Shown here piece after piece: positions 56,433 through 64,000 of a DNA stretch of 64,000 nucleotides; position 1 is the stretch's first letter; every line of letters begins with the position of its first letter. The notes under the pieces were generated by a model. That model had not been told where the DNA came from. It saw only the letters and a program-made list of their open reading frames with translations, and did no database searches. This DNA comes from Gambelia wislizenii (Eukaryota; Chordata; Lepidosauria; Squamata; Crotaphytidae): positions 60,725,001-60,789,000 of the forward strand of contig JAUMIR010000005.1 of assembly GCA_030847615.1 (NCBI GenBank). Reading direction: 5' to 3'. A program made the translations under genes and the position numbers.

Positions 56433-56660
56433 ATTTTACCCCGCCCCTCTGTTAAAAGCAATCGGGGCGGCTTACAACAATTAAAATACAACAATGCTGA
56501 CTAAAATCCCTAAGAACCACCCACCCCTCACCCTCCCCCCATAAAAAGATATTAAACTAGTATAAAACTAAAAACCACCTAAACTTAAAAAAAAATATTT
56601 ATTATATATTTTTTTATTTATTTATACCCCGCTCTTCAGCCACAAGGCTATCAGAGTGGC
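56433..56660 (-). mobile_element. L2/CR1-like LINE 3' UTR piece
   Basis: ATTTTACCCCGCCCCTCTGT and TTATTTATACCCCGCTCTTC are reversed starts of LINE 3' UTR sequence, with GGGGCGGCTTACAACAATTA between. Two partial copies may be joined here. Confidence 0.5.
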
Positions 56661-57123
56661 TTTACAAATTGTTTTAAGCAATAGCTATTTACACATCTAC
56701 ACTGCATTAAACAGTTTCCAATGTGTGTTAGCAATTTGCCCCCACAAGCTGGGTACTCATTTTACCAACCTACGAAAGGATGGAAGTCTGAGTGAATCTT
56801 GGAGCCCGCTGGAATCACATTTAAAAAAATACAAATACCAAAAAAAAAAAAAATCAACTAGTTAACCTTTTCCCAGGGCGGGTTTAAGGGTCCTGCGGCA
56901 GCCGTAGGGAGCCACATCATTGTGGGGGGCCCATCCTAACCCTCCTACAAAAGCATTACTAGTTATAATCTGAATATCCTATACTGTGAATAGGTTAGGT
57001 TACATTAACCTGAGATAAATATATGGGGCCCCCCAAAATAAAGTGTTTCAGGGGAGCTCAAAATTCCTTAAACCAGCCCTGCCTGTTCCCCCAAGGGTCT
57101 AGAGTCCCTATTAGAGTCTAGTG
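56661..57123. other. Intergenic, nothing recognised
   Basis: About 460 bp with an A-run near 56840; no repeat family named. Confidence 0.4.
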
Positions 57124-57200
57124 CAGTGGCTCTTAACTTTTTCTTTACCAGGGACCCCCTTTAAATATCTTTTGTTGCCGTGATCCCCCCAGGTTTTGCA
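57124..57200. mobile_element. hAT (SPIN/Charlie-like) fragment
   Basis: CAGTGGCTCTTAACTTTTTC and AAATATCTTTTGTTGCCGTG match one end of the element at 26334-26751; the rest is lost. Confidence 0.65.
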
Positions 57201-57234
57201 AGCAGCATGCAGCTGTGCAGTCAGTCCCATATGA

Positions 57235-58130
57235 ATTTTTTTAAAAAATTACAGTATTAAAACACTTAAAAACATTTACAATATTAAAATACAATAAAAC
57301 TTCATACACCTTAAAAACCAAACTGCACAGCACGTACAAGCTAAGCCCCCATCAGATTATGAATGCCTGATGGCACAAGAATGTTTTTATTTGTTGCTGA
57401 AAGGAGAGCAGAGAGGGGGGCATCCTGGCCTCTCTGGGGAGGAAGTTCCAATAGGAGTAGCCACTGAGAAGGCCCTCTCCCTCTTTCCCACCAAAGGAAC
57501 CTGAGAGGGTAGTGGGATAGAGAGAAAGGCCTCTCCATACTGATCTAAGAGATCTAATGGGCTCACAATGGAAGATATGGTCCTTCAAATAACCTAGAGC
57601 CAAGCCATATAGGGCTTTATGGGTCAAAACCAGCACTGAATTGTGCTCGGAAACAGGCCAGATGCCAATGGAGCTGTTGCAACAGGGGAGTTATGTGCTC
57701 CCTGTAACCAGTCCTAGTTAACAACCTGGCTGCTGATCTTTGGGCCAACTGAAGTTTCTGAGCACTTTTCAAAGGCAGCCCCCATGTAGAGTGCATTACA
57801 GTAAGCCAAATGGGATGTAACTAAGGCATGTACGGTCTGACTTCTCTAGGATCGGGCACAGTTGGTGCATTAGCTTTAACTGTACAAAAGCACTCCTGAT
57901 CACTGTTGACATCTGGCCCTCCAGGCTCAGAGTTGAATCCAGGAGTACTCCCAAACTGTGAACCTGTGTTTTCAGGGGGAGTGTAAACCCACCTAAAACA
58001 GGCTGAATCCATGTTCCCAGATCTGTCTTTTGACTGACCAGGAGCACCTCTGTCTTGTCTTGATTAAGTTTCAATTTGTTTGCCTTCATCCAGTCCATTA
58101 CAGCTGCCAAGCACTGGTTAAGCACAGGAA
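57235..58130 (-). mobile_element. L2/CR1-like LINE 3' part with reverse transcriptase remnant
   Basis: On minus, the region from about 58125 down reads CLAAVMDWMKANKLKLNQDK and VHSLGVLLDSTLSLEGQ, the C-terminal part of a Jockey-group reverse transcriptase. It is followed by a long 3' UTR with GAAGTTCCAATAGGAGTAGC in reverse. Truncated on the 5' side by the CR1 next to it. Confidence 0.75.
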
Positions 58131-58149
58131 AAGAAGTGAAGATTGAGGA

Positions 58150-58330
58150 ATGACATGATAGCCATGTTTAAATACCTGAAGGGTTGTCATATAGAAGATG
58201 GAGCACACATTCTGCTGCTCCAGAAGCTAGGACATGTTTCCAGAAACTAGGACATGGATTCAATGCAAGACAAGGTATTCTGCCTAAACATTAGGAAGAA
58301 CTTCCTGAGAAGTGCCGTTCAGCCTCTCAG
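58150..58330 (+). mobile_element. CR1 LINE 3' fragment
   Basis: ACATGATAGCCATGTTTAAA and ACATTAGGAAGAACTTCCTG as in 19085-19401; the last part is missing. Confidence 0.75.
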
Positions 58331-58432
58331 TCCAATGCTATTAAAAATGTCCAACTAGACAGAGGAAAAGGAAGAAAAGGGGACTTCAGACAGACATAAA
58401 AAGCCTTTGTAAAAGGGAGCGTCTCTGTTAAG

Positions 58433-58540
58433 TTTCCCTAAGCAAGGGGATCTTGTAGCAACTTTGAAACTAACTGAGAGAAAGAAGTTGTAGCATAAGC
58501 TTTGGTAGACTTGGTCTTCTTCTTCAGATGCATCGAACAG
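58433..58540. repeat. Interspersed repeat shared with 51300-51390
   Basis: AACTGAGAGAAAGAAGTTGT, then AAGCTTTGGTAGACTT; the copy in OTUD4 intron 1 reads GAGAGAAAGAAGTTGTACCA and AAGCTTTCATAGACTT. Family not known to me. Confidence 0.5.
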
Positions 58541-58689
58541 CTCAGGGAACAGAGCATTTTCAGCAAGGAGAAGCCTGTACTGGTTGGGTTAGCAAGCAGT
58601 ACCTGAAACCTGAATTGTTCTTGCTGGGGTTACTTGATGAGCATCTGGAAAAGAAATAAAGAAAACTCATACAGTACATGGTGACAGCA

Positions 58690-59150
58690 GCGAGGCAGTT
58701 GTATGCATGCACAGAAGTGGAAGGACCATGAGATACCAACTCAAGAAGAGTGGTTAATGAAATTATATGAACTGGCTGAGATGGATAAATTGACAACTTT
58801 AATTAAACAAGGTTCTATTGCCAATTTCAAAAAGGAATGGGATGTAATAACAGCTTTCTTGGTCAAGAAATGGGGAAGTCTTATTAGAATAGGATTTGAG
58901 ATTTAAATAATGTAATACTCTGTAGATTCATATATATCTTACATGTTCACTTATATAACAATTATAAGAGACAGTTATAAAAGAGAAAGTTAGAATAGTT
59001 AACAAATATACCTAACAACTGAAATGTAGGAAGTAGTTTATATGTTACTTGTAATTTTAAATTAGAAATGTTATTGGTGTAGTGGTGTGTATGTTTTATT
59101 TGTACTGTATCTTGTTTGACCTCTCCATTGACGCCCCCTTGTTGTGGGAG
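58690..59150 (+). mobile_element. L1 LINE 3' end (end of ORF2 and 3' UTR)
   Basis: The plus frame through 58703-58906 reads WKDHEIPTQEEWLMKLYELA, then ANFKKEWDVITAF and a stop, the usual C-terminal pattern of L1 ORF2. It is followed by about 240 bp of AT-rich 3' UTR. 5' truncated. Confidence 0.65.
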
Positions 59151-59916
59151 AGAGGCTTGCATACCCTAATGATGTTTCAAACTATGCTGGCGGTGGCATA
59201 ATGGCCACCGGTACGGTCTCCCATGCCAGAAGGTCAAAACCGAAGGGTCTGACAAAGAGCGTCAAATGGCAGGATGGGCTCTCTAGCCTTATGGCAACCA
59301 TCCTAGGAGAAGGAAAACTCTAATCCCAAAGCCAGGCAGATGGTGCTTGTCCAACCCTGTAAGGTCAACCATCTAAGAGAAGGAAACTCTAATCAAACCT
59401 ACGACCTGAGGACCTCGCTGCTACCATCCATGCTTGCAAGGCCACAGCAGATGAACCTTTGGTTTAAAGGGTGAGGCCAGGTCTGTGAACGCTGCGCTCC
59501 ACCAGAAAAATCCATTGCACAGGCTCGAAGGACAAATCCAATTCCGAAAAAGCCCAGTAGCAAAAGGCGAGGGACAAAATGGCAGGTGTAAAGATGCACT
59601 GGAAGCTGCAGACCCAACCCTGCATGCAGGCGGTTCAGGACTTTGGTTGTTCAAGGCTGACCCGGGAGATGACCGTCTTGTTTGGCAGCATCCTGAATGA
59701 CCAAGCAGCCTTTTTAAAGGAGAGCACTGCTTGCTCCATATGGAGGGGGGCCTAGAAAAGGTGGCCTAACGAAAGCTCATCCCCATCTACCTGGTTGGCT
59801 AGCCACGGCCAACGGGCATCTTCTGATGCGGTCAAACCAAGGCAAAGAAACAAAGGCACACACCGGCCTCCAAAGGTGTAAATAAACTGACGCTTGCATG
59901 CTGGAACATCAGAACC

Positions 59917-60993
59917 ATGCGAGACTTTGCAGATAGTGGATGGCCTGAGCGTCATTCTGCTCTAATAGGCCATGAACTATCACGACTTAATATAGACATC
60001 GCTGCTCTTAGTGAAGTTTGTCTCCATGAGGAAGGCAGCCTTAAAGAACATGGTGTCAGCTACACACTTTACTGGTCTGGCAAACCCAAAACCGAAAAAC
60101 ATATTTCAGGAGTAGGCTTTATGATTAAAAACTCCATTGCCTCGAAACTCGAAACCTTGCCAACAGGACACTCTGATCGCATTATTTCCTTACACTTCCC
60201 ACATGTTATTCTCTTTAGTATATATGCCCCAACTATGCAAGCCTACCCTGTAGAGAAAGACAAATTCTACACAGACCTATGCCACCTCATAAAAAAAGTC
60301 CCTGTAGAAGGTAAAATTATTATCCTAGGTGACTTCAATGCCAGAGTAGGAAAGAACTCCGAAGCCTGGAAAGGTGTCTTAGGCAAGCATGGTGTTGGAA
60401 ATTGCAATGATAACGGACGCCTCCTGCTAGAGTTCTGTGCAGAACAACAGCTGACTATTACAAACACTATCTTTCAGCAGAAAGATAGCTTGAAGACAAC
60501 CTGGATGCATCCCCGATCCAAACATTGGTACCTCATTGACTATGTTCTAGTCCGCCAGAGAAACATTCGCAATGTCCGTCATACTCAAATGATGCCTAGT
60601 GCAGAATGCCAAACAGATCATCGCCTCATAAGATGTAAACTAAATCTTCATCTTAAGTTCAAATCTAAGAGGGGTGGCATCTTAAAGAAGAGACTCCAAG
60701 TCAACAATCTTCAACAAGCTACCATGAGAGACAACTTCCAGGCAAATCTGCAAACAAAACTTGAAGACCATCCTATAGATCCTTCTCCTACAGTGCTTTG
60801 GCAACATATCAAAAACAGTATCCTCCAGTCTGTGGAAGAATCACTCGGGTTCTCCCACAAGAAAAATCAAGACTGGTTTGATGAAAATAACCAAGAGATC
60901 CAGGAGCTGTTGGCAAAGAGGAGAACTGCTCACCAGGCATCTCGCCCAGCCAGCTTGCCATGTAAGAAAAGCAGTTTTCTGTCTCACATGTAG
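59917..60993 (+). pseudogene. LINE APE endonuclease domain
   Basis: 358 codons after ATG. The frame also continues upstream, reading KLTLACWNIRTM just before it, so this ATG may not be the true start. Motifs: ALSEV, FSIYAPTMQ, IIILGDFNARVG, HWYLIDYVL and ECQTDHRLI, the usual order of APE-type endonucleases. The frame ends FLSHM-stop, inside a linker that should go on to the reverse transcriptase. Confidence 0.88.
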
Positions 60994-61064
60994 TAAACTT
61001 CAACAAAAACTCTGAGACATGCAGAACAAGTGGTGGATCAATATAGCAGAAAAGAAACAATGCT

Positions 61065-61295
61065 GTGCAGATCTGGGTGATCTTAGAGGATTTTTATGAC
61101 ACTCTTAAAGCAGTGTTTGGACCTACTTATCAGGTCCAAAGCTCCTTATACAGTACAGATGGTCAAACATTAAATACTGATAAAGCTTCCATCCTGAATT
61201 GGTGGGCTGAACATTTTCGAAGTCTCTTTAGTGCCAACCAAGTAGTCCAAGGCTCAGCTATCCAACATATGATACAAAAACCGATGAAAAATTAA
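61065..61295 (+). pseudogene. LINE linker between endonuclease and RT
   Basis: Frame with FYDTLKAVFGPTYQVQSSLY and STDGQTLNTDKASILNWWAE, then a stop. The next stretch, to 61616, reads GKAAGIDGIPPEVW and DAVIITLYKKKGAKSDCSNY in the same general order but with stops. Confidence 0.8.
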
Positions 61296-61616
61296 TTGGG
61301 CATAGCTCCCACTTTGGAAGAGACCCTTAAGCCCATACAGCAGATGAAAAACGGCAAGGCAGCTGGGATTGATGGAATCCCACCTGAAGTTTGGAAAAAT
61401 GGAGGTCATGTACTCCACGATAAATTCCACCCATTCCTTGTGAATTGCTAGGAAAAAGGGGAACTGCCATCAGATCTCCGAGATGCAGTCATCATCACCT
61501 TGTACAAGAAAAAAGGAGCAAAATCTGATTGCTCAAACTATTGAGGCATAACACTGCTCTCTATTGCTGGAAAAATCATTGCAAGGATACTCCTGAACAG
61601 ATTAGTTCCTGCTATT

Positions 61617-62756
61617 GTGGAAGGACTTCTTCCTGAAAGGCAATGTGGCTTCAGAGCCAATAGGAGTACTACAGATATGGTATTTGCCCTTAGACAACTG
61701 CAAGAGAAATGTAGAGAGCAGAACAAGGGTCTCTATGTAACATTTGTTGACCTCACCAAAACCTTCGACACTGTGAGTAGAAAAGGTCTATGGCAGATCC
61801 TGGAAAGACTAGAATGTCCCCCCAAATTCCTTAAAATGATTATCTTGCTACATGAGGGACAGCGTGGTCAAGTCAGATATGGCAATACTCTTTCAGAGCT
61901 CTTTCTAATAACTAATGGAGTGAAGCAAGGTTGTGTTCTTGCTCCAACTTTATTTACAATCTTCTTCAGCATGATGCTTCAAAGGGCTACGGCACAGCTT
62001 GAAGAAGACGGCATCTATATACGTTACCATATTGATGGTAGCTTGTTTAACTTAACCCATCTGAGGGTTCCCACTAAGACTCTAAACTATCTAGTTCTTG
62101 AGCTGCTCTTCGCTGATGATGCTGCCCTTGTTGCCCACACAGAAGCAGCTCTGCAGCGCCTAACATCCTGCTTCGCAACAGTTGCAGAGCTGTTTTGGTT
62201 GGAAGTCAACCTGAAGAAAATGGAAGTTCTTTACCAGCCTGCACCACAGGACGAACACCCCCACCCCCACATTGCCGTCAGCAAATCTGTGCTCAAGTCC
62301 GTTCAGCAGTTCACCTACCTGGGAAGCATCATCTCCTCAGATGCCAAGATTGACAAAGAGATCAATCACAGATTAGCAAAGGCATATAGTGCATTTGGAA
62401 GACTTCACAAAAGAGTCTGGAGCAATAAACACCTGAGGCAAAGCACAAAAATCAGTGCGTATAGAGCCATTGTACTGTCTATCCTCCTTTATGGATCTGA
62501 AACATGGGTCACCTATCGCCACCACCTACGACTCCTCGAGCGCTTTCATCAGCGCTGTCTACGCACAATCCTAAATATACACTGGACTGACTATGTGACA
62601 AATGTTGCTGTCCTTGAGCAAGCAGGGATCACCAGCATTGAGGCCATGATATTGAGAACACAGCTGTGCTGGGCAGGGCACATTTCTAGGATGGAGGACC
62701 ATCACCTCCCCAAAATAGTACTCTATGGTGAACTCGCCACGGATCAGCATAAGAGG
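61617..62756 (+). pseudogene. LINE reverse transcriptase domain
   Basis: RT motifs in order: CGFRANRSTTDMVFALRQLQ, VTFVDLTKTFDTVSRKG (motif A), NGVKQGCVLAPTLF (motif B), LLFADDAALV (motif C with the Asp pair), FTYLGSIISSDAKIDKEI, and the thumb region LLERFHQRCLRTILNIHW. The frame runs on to 63197 but after about 62756 it is a G-rich insert, not LINE protein. Confidence 0.9.
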
Positions 62757-63073
62757 GGCGGGAGGGAGGGGAGGGAGGGGAGGAGGCTTCCAGATGGCTC
62801 TGGTGGCTGCAATGGCGATGGGGGCGGGCAAAGGCAGAGGAGGGGAGATCTCACTTACCTTCTCCCACCAGATGGCTTCCATGGCAGCAATGGCAACGTG
62901 ATGGGGGGGGGCGAAGGCAGGGGACAGGAGGTCTCGCTTACCTTCTCCTTTCGCCCCTGGATGGCTTCTGTGGCGGCAATGGTGATGGGGGAAGTGTTCA
63001 CTCTTATCTGCAGAATTCATTATCCATGGGGGCCCCTGGAACCAATCCCCCAGGGATACGGGGATGCTACTGT
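62757..63073 (+). mobile_element. G-rich insert with Tigger-like right end
   Basis: G-rich (GGGAGGGGAGGGAGGGGAGG) with two or three related units around CTCACTTACCTTCTC and CTCGCTTACCTTCTC. It ends ATTATCCATGGGGGCCCCTG...GGGATACGGGGATGCTACTG, the right end of the Tigger-like family (compare 1150-1214). Its left end is not a clear inverted repeat, so it is probably truncated. Confidence 0.5.
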
Positions 63074-64000
63074 CCTTCACAATAAGGAAGGGAGAAGAGG
63101 GGCCATGACATTGTCCATCTACAGGCAGCACCTGGACAAACAGACTGAGGTCATAAATGGCCATGCTATGGTGAGTTATGTTTGTACTTCTATTTGAATT
63201 ATGGTTCTAAACATTTATATTGGGAGATATAAATAGCATGCAAATCTGTGTCATTGTTTGTCCTATCTGTTAATGATGCATCTCTTTCTGATGGTGCATT
63301 AGTATGTTCATGTCTCCCAACCAAAGAACTGGGCATACACACCTCCTTAGTTTTGTTAACTTTGGACAAAGGATTCCCATTATCCCATCAGCATGATGTC
63401 AGTTGAGGCTGTTCCTATGAACGCCTCTCCATGGCAACTTTGTTGGTTCTCGATTGTTGTTGGTTTGGTTATTCCTTTTCCTTTTGGCCCCAAAAGAAGC
63501 AAAAAAAAAAAGTTGGTACCAGCTTTCTTGTTAATGCTCATGGGACCAAAAGAGATGAGAAGAGACTAATGTAAAAGCAGCTGCTGCCAACAGAACTATA
63601 AGGAATGGAATGGGAATGAGCCTACAAAAATCAACGATGCCAGGGAGATAATTTTTTTGTACTGGTGTTAGGATGATTCCCCTGCCTCTGAATGATTCCC
63701 CCCAGTTTCAAATGGGAGGGGGTGTGGGACAGCAAAGAAATACAAGTGTCTTGTAATCCTTTTCAATTCTACCAGCACCAAACAGGAAGTAAGAGCTAGG
63801 AAGGTTAAAAGAAATGTGAAAGTGGTGCATGGTCAGGTACCTTCAGGATCATTTCCCACATGCTAGTAAAGAGGGCCAGCCCTACCATTAGATAAAGGGA
63901 GTCAGCCACTTCTGCTGACTGACTCTGGATGATGAAACAGCAGCAAACCATTAGTTATTCAATTTACAATGATTTGTTTAATACATTTTATTTTCCCCCT
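63074..64000. other. Intergenic, nothing recognised
   Basis: About 930 bp with no coding match, exon or repeat family that I can name. The next gene known in human synteny (SMAD1) is not visible here. Confidence 0.5.

Larger units (their letters stand above)
59160..62756 (+). mobile_element. Decayed APE-type non-LTR retrotransposon
   Basis: About 0.75 kb of leader, then an APE-type endonuclease, a linker and a reverse transcriptase in the usual order. Broken by stops near 60993, 61295, 61451 and 61544, and cut off at about 62756, before the zinc-knuckle-like C-terminus seen in the copy at 49020-49440. The predicted proteins are of the kind often annotated as craniofacial development protein 2-like. 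The clade (RTE-like or other) is not certain. Not functional as it stands. Confidence 0.85.

Noticed and set aside
61617..63197. Single 526-codon reverse transcriptase gene
   Set aside because: Only the part to about 62756 is LINE protein. The rest is a G-rich insert and unrelated DNA, and upstream stops show that the LINE is dead.
63074..64000. First exon of SMAD1, the next gene in human
   Set aside because: No SMAD MH1 coding sequence or CpG-rich start seen before the window ends.

Overview
This is a vertebrate nuclear window, most likely from a squamate reptile (an iguanian-type lizard is a reasonable guess, not proven). Two intron-rich protein genes cover most of it, and they are typical vertebrate orthologs. 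The repeats are of squamate type: tRNA-derived SINEs of the Sauria type, a 5S-rRNA-derived SINE, CR1 and L2/CR1-like LINE 3' ends, L1 remnants, hAT elements and many TA-flanked Tigger-like DNA elements.

Layout: (1) 1-14.7 kb, plus strand: the last 13 coding exons of ABCE1, the ribosome-recycling ATPase. They encode 464 residues from inside the first ATPase domain to the stop at 14199; the FeS domain and the first Walker A lie left of the window. (2) 14.7-21.5 kb: gap between two convergent genes, holding palindromic MITE-like elements, a 1.8-kb Tigger-like element with a 21-copy 74-bp array, a CR1 tail and a foldback retroelement carrying two hammerhead-ribozyme-like motifs. (3) 21.5-55.7 kb, minus strand: all 21 coding exons of OTUD4, an OTU-family deubiquitinase-like protein. 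The joined reading frame is 1139 codons plus stop and every exon junction keeps phase. (4) 55.4-56.4 kb: CpG-rich OTUD4 promoter region with a ZNF143-type motif. (5) 56.4-64 kb: intergenic, almost all retroelements, including a decayed APE-endonuclease/reverse-transcriptase LINE. ABCE1 and OTUD4 are also neighbours in human, so this is conserved tail-to-tail synteny.

The long GC-rich open frames near 13.3-14.2, 16.2-18.2, 31.7-32.6, 37.2-38.8 and 46.1-47.5 kb are not genes. They are tandem or palindromic cores of non-autonomous DNA elements, open in several frames because stop codons are rare in such sequence.

The most interesting item is the foldback element at 20508-20974. Each inverted arm holds the conserved core of a hammerhead ribozyme (CTGAAGA, stem II, GAAA, then cleavage triplet), as known from Penelope-like retroelements. 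Next are the elements that share one Tigger-like terminal shell around unrelated GC-rich arrays, and a 1.6-kb element built of 149-bp units made almost wholly of palindromes. All calls come from reading the sequence and from memory of the protein and repeat families; no database search was run.
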